Numbered from the stretch's first letter, positions 32,002 through 40,834 are shown. The stretch is 64,000 nucleotides of DNA from Methylonatrum sp040877625 (GCA_040877625.1 JBBDNK010000034.1:1-64000), one strand, 5' to 3'. Made by a program: numbers and translations. Notes: generated by a model from the sequence alone, not told the origin.

Positions 32002-32388
32002 ATGTATGGTCAATCGGGGCCGCGGTCATGGCGCGTGCTGTTCTGTCTGCTTGCCGGCGCGTTATTGGTGCAGACGGCTGTGGCCCATCACGGCTGGGGC
32101 TGGGCGACGGACGAGAAATTTGAACTTACGGGGGTGATCACCCAGGTGCGGCTGGGTAATCCCCACGGTGAAGTCACGCTGGACGTGAATGGTGAGGAAT
32201 GGGTGGTGGAAGTCGGGCAGCCATGGCGCAATGACCGTGCCGGGCTTACCGAGGAACTGCTGTCGGTCGGGAGGGAGGTCACCGTCCAGGGGAATCGGTC
32301 CGCCCGTCCCGACGAGCGTTTGATGAAGGCGGTGCGTATTGTGATTGATGGACGGAATCATGATCTCTATCCCGGCCGCACATCGTAG
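32002..32388 (+). CDS. DUF6152-like small exported protein
   Basis: 128 residues with a signal peptide (WRVLFCLLAGALLVQTAVAH). The mature start HHGWGWATDEKFELTGVITQ, then VRLGNPHGEVTLDVNG, WVVEVGQPWRNDRAGL and DLYPGR, matches the DUF6152 pattern as I recall it: an OB-like domain beginning HHGW. The histidines at the mature N-terminus could bind metal. It is followed after 12 bp by a DUF6644-like membrane protein; this pair is often found together. Confidence 0.75.
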   Translation: MYGQSGPRSWRVLFCLLAGALLVQTAVAHHGWGWATDEKFELTGVITQVRLGNPHGEVTLDVNGEEWVVEVGQPWRNDRAGLTEELLSVGREVTVQGNRSARPDERLMKAVRIVIDGRNHDLYPGRTS

Positions 32389-32400
32389 AGCGCACTTGGC

Positions 32401-32886
32401 GTGACCGGAGAATGGCTGGCGGCGCTGGAGGCGGCTCCGGTCGTCGCCGCGTTGCGCGGCTCGATGTGGGTTTATCCCCTGGTGAATGCCGCGCACATTC
32501 TCGGGGTGGCACTGCTCGTGGGCGGGATCGTGCCGCTGGATCTGCGCTTGCTCGGGATGTGGCGGCCGATTCCTCCGGGCTACCTCTGGCAGGTGTTGAC
32601 CCGCACCGCCGCGACCGGGCTTGTGCTGGCCGTGCTTACCGGAGCGCTGCTGTTCTCCACCCGGGCCACCGAGTATGCCGTGTCCGGGCTGTTCCTGAGC
32701 AAGTTACTTATCATCAGCCTGGGTGTGATAAATGTAGTCATTGTCCATCGAGCCGCAGCCCGTCAAGCCTGGCGGATGAACTCCACCACCGGCCCGTTGC
32801 CCTGGCGCTTTCGGGCGGCTGCCGGCGTTTCGCTCGCCGCCTGGGTATCTTCCCTGGCGCTCGGGCGCCTGATCGGTTATTTCTGA
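32401..32886 (+). CDS. DUF6644-like membrane protein
   Basis: 161 residues from GTG 32401. Four hydrophobic helices: VYPLVNAAHILGVALLVGGI, VLTRTAATGLVLAVLTGALL, GLFLSKLLIISLGVINVVIV and FRAAAGVSLAAWVSSLALG. A histidine in helix 1 (NAAHILG) and another in VIVHRAA suggest haem or metal binding, but this is not established. It is coupled closely to the preceding exported protein and ends the plus-strand arm of the ECF locus. Confidence 0.72.
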   Translation: MTGEWLAALEAAPVVAALRGSMWVYPLVNAAHILGVALLVGGIVPLDLRLLGMWRPIPPGYLWQVLTRTAATGLVLAVLTGALLFSTRATEYAVSGLFLSKLLIISLGVINVVIVHRAAARQAWRMNSTTGPLPWRFRAAAGVSLAAWVSSLALGRLIGYF

Positions 32887-32918
32887 CGCCCCGGTTATCA
32901 TTGCCAGAGAAGGTCGTG

Positions 32919-32940
32919 TGAATAAATCAGAGTCTCCTTA
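32919..32940. repeat. Dispersed repeat, end fragment
   Basis: GAATAAATCAGAGTCTCCTTA (32920-32940) matches the conserved end of the repeat family at 37.1 and 43.1 kb with few mismatches. It abuts the ATG of the next gene, whose ribosome binding site is not obvious. Confidence 0.55.
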
Positions 32941-33132
32941 ATGTATCGGCTGATAGTCGGGTTTCATCAGGACGAGGAAGGGTACTGGGTGGCGGAGCTG
33001 GAGTGCGGCCACAACCAGCATGTGCGCCACAAACCCCCCTGGTTCCTGAGACCCTGGACACTCACCCGCGTGGGGCGTGAGCGCATGCTTGGAACGCCAC
33101 TTCCCTGTCGGTTGTGTAATGAAGGTAGGTAG
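32941..33132 (+). CDS. DUF3565-family protein
   Basis: 63 residues. The pattern VGFHQDEEGYWVAELECGHN, QHVRHKPPW, RPWTLTRVGRERMLGTPLPC, RLC is the DUF3565 signature. Cys in ECGH and PCRLC plus nearby His suggest a small zinc site. Function unknown. The start codon lies directly after a repeat fragment, so its original promoter and RBS may have been replaced. Confidence 0.88.
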   Translation: MYRLIVGFHQDEEGYWVAELECGHNQHVRHKPPWFLRPWTLTRVGRERMLGTPLPCRLCNEGR

Positions 33133-33181
33133 CAACACCCTTTGTAATTGCTCGGTTTGGGTAAGCCGCGAGGAACCCCAC

Positions 33182-33799
33182 ATGTATCTGCAGTATTCCC
33201 TGCGGCCCGGCCGGAACATTCCTGGTCTGGTCGGTCTCCTGATTGCCGTTCTGCTCATAAGCGGCTGCGGTATCAACAACATCCCGACCTATGACGAGCA
33301 GGTCAAGGCGGGTTGGGCTCAGGTGGAGAATCAGTACCAGCGGCGTGCCGATCTTGTCCCTAACCTGGTGGAAACCGTGAAGGGCTTCGCGGCGCAGGAG
33401 CAGGAGGTGCTGACGGCGGTGGTGGAGGCCCGCGCCAGTGCGACCTCCATTCAGCTTGATGTCAGCGACCTGGAGGACCCGGAGCGCCTGCAGCAGTTCG
33501 AGCAGGCGCAGGCCCAGCTTACGGGTGCCCTGAGCCGGTTGATGGCGGTGTCCGAGAATTACCCGGAACTGCGGTCGAATCAGAACTTCCTGGCGCTGCA
33601 ATCGCAGTTGGAGGGAACGGAGAATCGCATCGCGGTGGCGCGGCGTGACTACATTCTTGCCGTCGAGCGCTACAACCGGGAGCTGCGCACATTCCCGGGC
33701 CGCATCTGGCACGGCATGCTCTACGGTGATCTGGAGCCGCGGGAGCCGTTCCGCGCGACCAGCCCGGATGCCGATGAGGCACCGACGGTGCGGTTTTAA
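33182..33799 (+). CDS. lemA: LemA-family protein
   Basis: 205 residues. One N-terminal membrane segment ends in GLLIAVLLISGCGI, which could also be a lipobox (LISGC). It is followed by coiled helices with the LemA hallmark NNIPTYDEQVKAGWAQVENQ, YQRRADLVPNLVETVKGFAA, then SENYPELRSNQNFLALQSQL, EGTENRIAVARRDYI. LemA proteins are surface or membrane helical bundles of unclear role, often coupled to TPM-domain proteins as here. The stop overlaps the next start by 1 nt. Confidence 0.93.
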   Translation: MYLQYSLRPGRNIPGLVGLLIAVLLISGCGINNIPTYDEQVKAGWAQVENQYQRRADLVPNLVETVKGFAAQEQEVLTAVVEARASATSIQLDVSDLEDPERLQQFEQAQAQLTGALSRLMAVSENYPELRSNQNFLALQSQLEGTENRIAVARRDYILAVERYNRELRTFPGRIWHGMLYGDLEPREPFRATSPDADEAPTVRF

Positions 33800-34539
33800 T
33801 GCTTGCTGTCCGTCATCTGTGGGCCATCCCGGCGCTGCTCCTGTGCATGGTGGCCGCACATGCCCAGCCGAACTTTCCGTCACTGACCGGCCGCGTGGTC
33901 GATCAGGCCGGAGTTCTCGACGCACAGATCGAGCGTCGTCTCTCGCAGGCGCTCGAAGCCCACGAAAACACCACCACGGAGCAGGTGGTGGTGGTCACGC
34001 TTGACGATCTGCAGGGTTACCCGATCGAGGATTACGGCTATCAACTGGGGCGACAGTGGGGCATCGGCCAGGCCGGCAGCGACAACGGGGCGCTTCTTAT
34101 CGTTGCGCTGGAAGAGCGCAGGGTCAGGATCGAGGTTGGTTATGGGCTGGAGGGGCGGCTGACGGATGCGCAATCCGCCATCATTATCAATCAGGTCATT
34201 ACGCCCGCATTTCGGCAGGGCGACTATGCGCAGGGTATCGTCAATGGCGTGGATGCGATCCTGCGGGTGCTGGGCGGTGAGCCGCTGCAGGGCCGGTCCG
34301 CTGCGCCTTCCGCCGAGGAGCGCGATCGCCCATCATTTTCACCGTTATTCGTTGTGCTGCTGTTCGTCATCATCTCAATGTTGCGAGGCGGCGGTCGCCG
34401 TGGCTTGCTCGGTGGCCTGCTGCTCGGCTCGGCCCTGGGCCGCGGCAGATCCCGGGGCGGCATTGGCGGCGGCGGTCGCGGGGGGTTCGGGGGTGGTGGC
34501 GGCGGTTTCGGGGGCGGCGGCGCCTCGGGTGGATGGTAG
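33799..34539 (+). CDS. TPM-domain protein, YgcG-like, with Gly-rich tail
   Basis: 246 residues. A signal peptide (LWAIPALLLCMVAAHAQ) leads to the TPM domain: LTGRVVDQAGVLDAQIERRL, TTEQVVVVTLDDLQGYPIED, YGYQLGRQWGIGQ, NGALLIVALEERRVRIEVGY, GLEGRLTDAQSAIII. A membrane helix (LFVVLLFVIISML) follows, and then a glycine-rich tail of GGRGGFGGGGGGF type. Such proteins accompany LemA in a membrane complex of unknown function. Confidence 0.93.
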   Translation: MLAVRHLWAIPALLLCMVAAHAQPNFPSLTGRVVDQAGVLDAQIERRLSQALEAHENTTTEQVVVVTLDDLQGYPIEDYGYQLGRQWGIGQAGSDNGALLIVALEERRVRIEVGYGLEGRLTDAQSAIIINQVITPAFRQGDYAQGIVNGVDAILRVLGGEPLQGRSAAPSAEERDRPSFSPLFVVLLFVIISMLRGGGRRGLLGGLLLGSALGRGRSRGGIGGGGRGGFGGGGGGFGGGGASGGW

Positions 34540-34557
34540 TTCAATGGGGCGTGCATC

Positions 34558-35175
34558 ATGGCATTACTGAACGAGCAGGAGCAGCAGCAGGTTGCGGAGG
34601 CCATCGCCCGTGTCGAGCGGGAAACGGATGCCGAACTGGTGACCGTGCTTGCAGCCGGCGCGGACGACTACACCTATATTCCGCTACTTTGGGCGGGTGT
34701 TATCGCTTTGGTGCTGCCCGGCGCGATCAACTATTTTCCCGGCTGGCTCGATGCCCGGACGCTGTTGCTGGTGCAATGGGGGGTGTTTATCGCGCTTGCC
34801 CTGCTGTTTCGTATCCCGACGCTGACGACCCGGCTGGTTCCTCGGTCCGTACGTCACTGGCGAGCCGCCAACATGGCACGGCGCCAGTTCCTCGAGCAGA
34901 ATCTGCACCACACACCCGGTGCGACCGGTATGCTGATATTCGTCTCGGAAGCCGAACATTACGTGGAGATCCTCGTCGATCGGGGAATCTCCAGCCGCAT
35001 CAGCGACGAGACGTGGAAAGAAAGTGTCGATGCCTTCACGGCAAGTGTCAGACAGGGGCAGACTCTAAAGGGCTTTCTCTTCTGTATCGAGACCTGTGGC
35101 GAGCACCTTAAGCGGCACCTGCCCGCCACGCATGCGCGTAACGATCTGCCCAACCATCTGGTGATTCTGCCCTGA
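34558..35175 (+). CDS. TPM-domain membrane protein
   Basis: 205 residues. TPM start NEQEQQQVAEAIARVERETD, AELVTVLAAGADDY, then two hydrophobic helices (LLWAGVIALVLPGAINYFP, LLVQWGVFIALALLFRI), and the second TPM half TGMLIFVSEAEHYVEILVDR, GISSRISDETW, ending PNHLVILP. It is the third gene of the lemA-TPM-TPM operon, 18 bp after its neighbour. Confidence 0.9.
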   Translation: MALLNEQEQQQVAEAIARVERETDAELVTVLAAGADDYTYIPLLWAGVIALVLPGAINYFPGWLDARTLLLVQWGVFIALALLFRIPTLTTRLVPRSVRHWRAANMARRQFLEQNLHHTPGATGMLIFVSEAEHYVEILVDRGISSRISDETWKESVDAFTASVRQGQTLKGFLFCIETCGEHLKRHLPATHARNDLPNHLVILP

Positions 35176-35194
35176 CCAGGCCGGTGCCGGCGGG

Positions 35195-35779
35195 TCAGCC
35201 CATCGCCATGGCCGGCACACCGGCTATCCAGGCGTGCAGGTAAACGGCAAATACGTAATAGGCGATCAGGCCGATCACCACCGTGGCAATCGTATTGACG
35301 GCGCGGGCGGCTTCCGGCGCGACCTGCGCCTTGCGGTCCCGCCTGCGCGCTGCACGGAAAGCAACGATCGCCCAGACCATGAAGGCCCCGAAGAAGACGA
35401 TATCGCCGAGCCGGCCATTGGCCAGCAGATGAGCAAATGCCCAAAGTTTGACCGCACCTAGCATAGGGTGCCCGAGCGTCGCGCGGATATGGTTGCCGGG
35501 TATGTAGGCGGCGACCAGGAGGACGAATGCCGGGATCATGAACAGGGCGACGGCATGCCGGGTTGCCACCGGTGGAAACCAGATGAACGTCGGATCCAGC
35601 CGGGTCTGGCCATAGCCCCAGATGGCGATCGCCAGGCCGATGATAGAAATCAGCGAATAGAGGCCTTTCCAGGGTAGTTCGCCCATGCGTTGGATTTGCA
35701 TGGTGCGCCAGTCGTCGGCAAAGACACGTACGGAATGGACGCCAAGGAACATCAGCAGGCCGAGAATCATGAATGCCAT
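35195..35779 (-). CDS. nnrU: NnrU-family membrane protein
   Basis: 194 residues with about six hydrophobic helices. NnrU landmarks: ILGLLMFLGVHSVRVFADDW, MGELPWKGLYSLISIIGLAI, WGYGQTR, VALFMIPAFVLLVAAYIPGN, HIRATLGHPMLGAVKLWAFA, HLLANGRLGDIVFFGAFMVW. NnrU is tied to nitric oxide/nitrite metabolism in some denitrifiers and is homologous to the isomerase Z-ISO; no denitrification genes are nearby. It is convergent with the TPM operon. Confidence 0.9.
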   Translation of the reverse strand: MAFMILGLLMFLGVHSVRVFADDWRTMQIQRMGELPWKGLYSLISIIGLAIAIWGYGQTRLDPTFIWFPPVATRHAVALFMIPAFVLLVAAYIPGNHIRATLGHPMLGAVKLWAFAHLLANGRLGDIVFFGAFMVWAIVAFRAARRRDRKAQVAPEAARAVNTIATVVIGLIAYYVFAVYLHAWIAGVPAMAMG

Positions 35780-35958
35780 TGTGGTGATCGCTCACTGTTA
35801 TTGGTTGTTTTCTCCGCCGGAGCTTACACCCAGATGCGGAAAGCGCCGAATGCACTGGCCTGAGAGCCTATCGGAAAGCGGGGACAACGACCAATAAGGT
35901 GGACATCAAGACATGTTTGCCGAGGTCGGTTTCGTGTAGCCGCGAGGGCAGCCTCGGC

Positions 35959-36687
35959 CTAATCACGCGACCGCGCGAGATCCCGCTTGCCGCGATACAT
36001 GGCGGCATCGGCCTGGCTGATCAGCGTGTGTGCATCCTGGCCGTTGTCGGGGTAGGTCGCCCAGCCGGCGGACGCGGCAAGCGGAATAATGTGCTGTTCC
36101 ACCCGGAACGGCTTTTCCAGGTGCGCGCGAATCTTGCCGGCAACCACTTTTACCGCATCCATCCTGTGCAGATCGGGTAGCACGACCACGAATTCGTCGC
36201 CACCGAAACGGCAGGCGGTATCGGTTGCCCGTAGACAGTTACAGAGCCGTCGGGCAAACTGCTTGAGCAGGGCATCGCCTACCTGATGGCCGTAGCGATC
36301 GTTGACACTCTTGAACCCGTCCAGATCAATGAACAACACCGCAACCCCGACGGTTCCCAGACGCTGTGCCCGGCCCAGGGCCTGGGAGAGGCGATCCATG
36401 AGCAGGCTACGGTTCGGCAGGCCGGTCAGGTCGTCGTGATAGGCACGGCGCAGGGCTGCCGCCTCGCGCAAGCTCATGGCTTGCAGCTGTTTCTCCAGAC
36501 AGTCGTTGCCGGCCTCGAGCGAGTTGATCCGGTGCATTGCACTGTCGAGTTTTGCGCCGCGTTCGGCGACCAGTTGCCGCAGTACCTTCAGTTCGATGTT
36601 GGCCCTGTCCAGTTCCGACAGACCATGGGCCACCCTGGGCAGGGTGGCCCGTAGCGTTCGGGCGGATTCGTTTCTCGAAGCTGACAT
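35959..36687 (-). CDS. GGDEF-domain diguanylate cyclase
   Basis: 242 residues from ATG 36687. An N-terminal coiled coil (LSELDRANIELKVLRQLVAE, then HRINSLEAGNDCLEKQLQAM) leads into the catalytic domain DDLTGLPNRSLLMDRLSQAL, VLFIDLDGFKSVNDRYGHQV, GDALLKQFARRL, with an intact FGGDEF active site. The RATD sequence five residues before GGDEF fits the inhibitory I-site (RxxD). It makes cyclic-di-GMP, with dimerisation through the coiled coil; no sensory domain is present. A link to the type IV pilus operon 20 kb away is speculative. Confidence 0.93.
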   Translation of the reverse strand: MSASRNESARTLRATLPRVAHGLSELDRANIELKVLRQLVAERGAKLDSAMHRINSLEAGNDCLEKQLQAMSLREAAALRRAYHDDLTGLPNRSLLMDRLSQALGRAQRLGTVGVAVLFIDLDGFKSVNDRYGHQVGDALLKQFARRLCNCLRATDTACRFGGDEFVVVLPDLHRMDAVKVVAGKIRAHLEKPFRVEQHIIPLAASAGWATYPDNGQDAHTLISQADAAMYRGKRDLARSRD

Positions 36688-37316
36688 ACCGCAATCCCTC
36701 CATTCATCCCCGACTGGCTTAAATGACCAGGAATGTAGACACACTTAACCTGAGCGATCGACGGAAGTCACCCTGTTACTCACAGGCAACATGAGCCGTC
36801 TGTATGTAACTGATGAAATAAGAAAAATTAATTTATGTCAGTGGCTTGGCAGATGTGGTGCTGCCGTGTCGATTGGTAGCACGGGTTGAGGCGGGGGGGC
36901 CGGCGGGCGCAACGGGGTGATCAGCGGCTGGCCAATTGCCGTAATTGTGATCCAGCTCTCACATTCGAAGGAGGTCCGAAGGGGCTTGTAGCCGGCATCC
37001 GGCATGCTGCAAAGCCCCGCAGGGCGGGCCATCGGCGCGCACTGGACTGCGTTGGCGTTGTTGCCAAGGGCGACGGCCATTGCCTGCGAACGCCGCCTTG
37101 CCAGTGCGCGCCGATGGCTCCGCAGAGCTCCATGGGAATAAATCAGAGGCTCCCTAAATGAGCTTGTCCGAGATCTGATGCATAAATATTGTTCATGCTG
37201 ATTGCGATGTGTGAGCATGAGGTTCATTTCGCTTCTGGCTCAAAACGGCTACGGACGTTCTGGCCGGTTTGGCAGATTTCTCTAAAGTATGCGTTGTGAA
37301 GGGAAGGAAATGATTG
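36688..37316. other. Long gene-free region containing a structured repeat element
   Basis: The first part holds the upstream region of the GGDEF gene and an A+T-rich patch. From about 36955 to 37158 the sequence is highly structured: GGGGCTT/AAGCCCC (36981-36987, 37012-37018), then an 18-bp perfect inverted repeat (37028-37118), then the conserved repeat end. A minus-strand open frame across it is Arg/Pro-rich and not credible as a gene. The last 150 bp contain the LysR promoter, with AAGGAA as RBS. Confidence 0.6.
37028..37158. repeat. Dispersed palindromic repeat (MITE/REP-like), most complete copy
   Basis: GCCATCGGCGCGCACTGG (37028-37045) and its exact complement (37101-37118) form an 18-bp stem around a 55-bp interior that can pair further through GGCGTT/AACGCC. 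It is followed by CTCCGCAGAGCTCCATGGG and the conserved end AATAAATCAGAGGCTCCCTA. The interior GGCCATTGCCTGCGAACGCC and the end recur inverted at 43.1 kb; part of the stem recurs at 53.9 kb. Confidence 0.75.
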
Positions 37317-38234
37317 ATGAATGATCGCCTTGATCTCAATCTGATTGCAGCATTCGACGCACTCTTACGAGAGGGGAGTGTAACCCGGGCGGCGGAGCAC
37401 ATGGGCGTTACCCAAAGTGCAATGAGCCATTCTCTTCGGCGGTTACGCGCTTTTTTCAATGACCCCCTGTTCATCAAGGTTGGAGACCGCATGAGGCCGA
37501 CTCCCAGGGCAGAGGATCTGACTTCCTCGGTCTGTTCAATAATGACAACAGTCCGAACGGAGGTACTGTCGCAAACCAGGTTCGATCCCCTTCACAGCAC
37601 GCAGACATTCACGCTCTGTCTGTCTGATATGGGCGAACTGTCTCTGCTGCCGCCGTTGTTCGAGCGCCTGCGCATACTGGCACCCAATTGCAGCATTCGC
37701 ACGCTTCGAGTGCCGTTGCAGCACATCGAAGCGACTCTTGAATCGGGAGAAGCGGATCTAGCGATAGGGTCTCTGATTAGCGTTGCCGAGGGGCTGTATC
37801 AGCAGGAGTTGTTCACGCATCCATTCGTAACGCTGGTGAGTGCGAACAATCAGGAGGTGGGTGAGCGCATCACCCTTGAGCAGTTCTGCGGAATGAAACA
37901 CGTCGTGGTCAGCCTTTCCGGGTCGATCAGCGGGGCGTATGATCGGGCTCTGGACGAGGCGGGCATCAAGAGAGATATTATTCTTATTACGCCGCACTTT
38001 CTAGTAGTGCCCTTTATTCTTGAAAAGCAAGCGCAATGTGTTGCAACGGTCCCGAGAGAACTCGGCACTGTGTTTCAGAACTATAACCTTGTCCGGGTGC
38101 TTGACCCGCCGATTCAGATTCCTCGATTTCAGTTACGTCAGCACTGGCATCCTCGCGTTCACTATGACGAAGCGAACATCTGGCTTCGAAAGCTGATAAA
38201 AGTAACATTTGACGATTATCCGGGTTATACCTGA
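37317..38234 (+). CDS. LysR-family transcriptional regulator
   Basis: 305 residues from ATG 37317 (a TTG directly before it is possible). The HTH is RLDLNLIAAFDALLREGSVT, RAAEHMGVTQSAMSHSLRRL, RAFFNDPLFIKVGDRMRPTP, a NodD/NahR-like opening. The effector domain includes LPLQHIEATLESGEADLAIG and HFLVVPFILEKQAQCVATVP. It converges on the first DctPQM TRAP operon, tail-to-tail with dctP, and is a candidate regulator of the transport/catabolic cluster that follows. Confidence 0.93.
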   Translation: MNDRLDLNLIAAFDALLREGSVTRAAEHMGVTQSAMSHSLRRLRAFFNDPLFIKVGDRMRPTPRAEDLTSSVCSIMTTVRTEVLSQTRFDPLHSTQTFTLCLSDMGELSLLPPLFERLRILAPNCSIRTLRVPLQHIEATLESGEADLAIGSLISVAEGLYQQELFTHPFVTLVSANNQEVGERITLEQFCGMKHVVVSLSGSISGAYDRALDEAGIKRDIILITPHFLVVPFILEKQAQCVATVPRELGTVFQNYNLVRVLDPPIQIPRFQLRQHWHPRVHYDEANIWLRKLIKVTFDDYPGYT

Positions 38235-38307
38235 TGAATCATGATGGCGGGTGTGTCGCTGGCAATTGTTGTCGGTTGCGGGATTGCATGAGGAAAAACA
38301 TGAGTGA

Positions 38308-38336
38308 CCGCCCAGCAATTGTTAATGCAAGGGCGG
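38308..38336. terminator. Possible bidirectional terminator hairpin
   Basis: CCGCCC (38308-38313) and GGGCGG (38331-38336) flank a 17-nt loop that can pair partly on itself. It lies in the convergent gap between lysR and dctP. No strong T run follows, so efficiency is uncertain. Confidence 0.4.
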
Positions 38337-38358
38337 CCATCCATGGTGAAATTGATCG

Positions 38359-39417
38359 CTACTGACCGGCGTACTTCTCAATCAGCTCTTTTGCGTCTTC
38401 ATACAGAGCCTGACCTTCATAGCCGCGGCTGTTCATGTCATCTATCCAATCTTTTGTGACTTGGTCAGCTACTTCCCGCCATGGGTCAATTTCATCTGGG
38501 CCGATCGTGAAGAACTCGTTATTGCCTTCATAAGCTGCAATCGCCTTTGCATCGGATTCATCGAGAAAACGGCCAATCTGCCGAGCCTCGTCTAATCCGG
38601 AATTGTCGTCAATGACTTTCCTGAGGTCCTCTGGAAGTGATTCGTAGCGATCCTTGTTCATCACGATCACGTGGGATGTCGTGCAGAATCCCTCATCATT
38701 GGCGGAATTGAAAGAAATCTGATAATCGGTGAGTTCCTCAATTCGTAGCGAAACCGCGGCTTCAAACGGTAGTGTGATGCCCTCCAGTACACCCCGCGAC
38801 AGTGCTTCCGGTGCGGCCGGGACGGGAATCGACATTGGTTGCGCGCCAGCGGCCTGGAAAAATGCCGAGACGGTCCGGTTGCTGGCTCGAATCTTCATGC
38901 CCTGAAGATCGCTCGGCGTCTTGACGCGTCTTTGTGAATTGAGCATGCAGGGGGGGTTCGTAAAATAGTTGATCATCCGGACATCGTCGAACTCGTCCTG
39001 TAGATGCTTCTCAAAGAAGGCGTAACCTGCTTGCGAGGTAACTTCGGCGCTACGGCCAATTAGCGGAATATCAAATACCTCCGCTTTCGGGAAGCGGTTA
39101 ATTGTATATCCCGGCACAGCCCAACCGATATCCACCTGTCCGTTCTTGACCTGGTCGTACAGCGCCGGTGGTTTCCCACCCAGCTGCATCGATGGGTAGA
39201 CTTTGACGTCGAGCCGATTATCGGATTGGTCATTGACACGATCCGCCCAGTCCGACAGGAATTCGTGCATGGGTGCGCTGGGCGGCAGGAAATGGTGCAA
39301 CCGCAGGGTGATCGGCTCCTGAGCTTGCGCGAGCGAAGAGACTACGGCCATGAAAGTGGTTACCGCGACGATTTTGGTTGCGGGTTTTATAAGTGATATG
39401 AAGTGCTTTTGAAGCAT
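38359..39417 (-). CDS. dctP: TRAP transporter substrate-binding protein DctP
   Basis: 352 residues with a signal peptide (KIVAVTTFMAVVSSLAQA, cleavage near 33). Mature DctP pattern: ITLRLHHFLPPSAPMHEFLS, SMQLGGKPPALYDQVKNGQV, DIGWAVPGY, and LQGMKIRASNRTVSAFFQAA with the conserved carboxylate-binding Arg. It captures an organic acid in the periplasm. The gene is 97 bp behind dctM in the phyH-dctQ-dctM-dctP group. The ligand is unknown. Confidence 0.92.
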   Translation of the reverse strand: MLQKHFISLIKPATKIVAVTTFMAVVSSLAQAQEPITLRLHHFLPPSAPMHEFLSDWADRVNDQSDNRLDVKVYPSMQLGGKPPALYDQVKNGQVDIGWAVPGYTINRFPKAEVFDIPLIGRSAEVTSQAGYAFFEKHLQDEFDDVRMINYFTNPPCMLNSQRRVKTPSDLQGMKIRASNRTVSAFFQAAGAQPMSIPVPAAPEALSRGVLEGITLPFEAAVSLRIEELTDYQISFNSANDEGFCTTSHVIVMNKDRYESLPEDLRKVIDDNSGLDEARQIGRFLDESDAKAIAAYEGNNEFFTIGPDEIDPWREVADQVTKDWIDDMNSRGYEGQALYEDAKELIEKYAGQ

Positions 39418-39514
39418 CTGATTCTCCCCCTTGGATGGGTTCTTGTGATGATGAACGTCACTTGCATTTTCTTTCGGATGAAATGCAAAAACCGCTTTCT
39501 ACACGATCTGTGAG

Positions 39515-40834
39515 TTAGTAGAAAAGTCTGACAAGAAAAAGCGATATTCCCGGAAAGGTGATCAATATGGAGATCCGAACGAGATCCGCGGCAAGAAATG
39601 GGAACACGCCGCGTATTGTCTCGATCATCGGGACATCGCGTGCCATTGAATTGATAACAAACAGGTTCAGGCCGAGGGGAGGGGTGATCATGCCAACCTC
39701 AACCACCATTAGCGCGAGAATGCCGAACCAAAGGGCAACCTCATCCGGAGGTAAACCGAAATCCAGTGCTGTTACGATGGGAAAAAAGATCGGAATGGTC
39801 AGCAGGATCATGGACAGAGTGTCCATGAAACAGCCGAGAATCAGGTAGCACAACAGGATTACCACCAGGATCAGCCACGGACTGACGCTTAACTGCACAA
39901 TCCACGCGGCACCGTCTTGCGGCAATTGCGTCAGGGCTAGGAAACCATTGAATACGGCAGCACCCAGAATGATAAAGAAGATCATTCCGGTACCCGTTGC
40001 CGTGTTGTAAACGCTGTGTTTGAATTCCTTCCAGCCGAGTCCCTTCCGGGCCAGCGCCAGTGCCCCTGTGGCTATAGCGCCCACGGCCGCGGCTTCGGTA
40101 GGCGTGAAGATGCCAGCATAGATACCGCCAATCACGACGACGAATATCAATACGACTGGCCAGACATCGATGATCGAGCGCAGGCGCTGATGGCGTGATG
40201 CGCGTGGCGCCAGAGGCGCGGCCTCGGGATACCGTCGGGCATACAGTGAAGCTGCAACGATATAGGTGAACACTGCCAGAAGACCGGGCAGCAATGCCGC
40301 CGCGAAAAGCTTGGCGATGTTCTGGCTGGTCAGTACTGCGTATATCACGAGCACCACGGACGGTGGAATAAGGATTCCCAGAGTGCCGCCGGCGGCCAGC
40401 GTGCCCGTCGCGAAGCCGCGGTCATAGCCGGCCTTGCGCATTTCAGGCAGTGCCACCTGAGCCATGGTCGCGGCGGTAGCCAGCGATGAACCACAAACCG
40501 CACCGAAACCGGCGCAGGCTCCTATCGTGGACGCGGCCAGACCACCGCGACGGTGTCCGAGCCAACTACCGGCCGCATTGTAAAGAGCAGTGGACAGTCC
40601 CGCATTGGATGCAAACTGACCCATGAGCAGGAACAGAGGGATTATGGAGAATGAATAACTCGAAAACTCCTCATAGGGAGCCGTGTTCAGCATGTTTAGA
40701 ATACCATTTAGGCCAAGTATCGATGCGCTACCCAGAAAACCGACCAATAACATGGCAAGGCCAATCGGTACTCTGATGCCCATGAGTAAAAACAGCGCAC
40801 CCAATCCGACGAATCCGGTGGTAGTTTCAGTCAT
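39515..40834 (-). CDS. dctM: TRAP transporter large permease DctM
   Basis: 439 residues with about 12 hydrophobic helices. DctM landmarks: GIRVPIGLAMLLVGFLGSAS, SIIPLFLLMGQFASNAGLST, GACAGFGAVCGSSLATAATM, LAAGGTLGILIPPSVVLVIY, FTPTEAAAVGAIATGALALA and PIFFPIVTALDFG. It exchanges sodium with the DctP-delivered solute. The start overlaps the dctQ stop by 1 nt (TAATG). Confidence 0.94.
   Translation of the reverse strand: MTETTTGFVGLGALFLLMGIRVPIGLAMLLVGFLGSASILGLNGILNMLNTAPYEEFSSYSFSIIPLFLLMGQFASNAGLSTALYNAAGSWLGHRRGGLAASTIGACAGFGAVCGSSLATAATMAQVALPEMRKAGYDRGFATGTLAAGGTLGILIPPSVVLVIYAVLTSQNIAKLFAAALLPGLLAVFTYIVAASLYARRYPEAAPLAPRASRHQRLRSIIDVWPVVLIFVVVIGGIYAGIFTPTEAAAVGAIATGALALARKGLGWKEFKHSVYNTATGTGMIFFIILGAAVFNGFLALTQLPQDGAAWIVQLSVSPWLILVVILLCYLILGCFMDTLSMILLTIPIFFPIVTALDFGLPPDEVALWFGILALMVVEVGMITPPLGLNLFVINSMARDVPMIETIRGVFPFLAADLVRISILITFPGISLFLVRLFY

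Noticed and set aside
36838..37227. Minus-strand 129-codon open frame
   Set aside because: It runs through the palindromic repeat and is Arg/Pro-rich with no domain; treated as noncoding.
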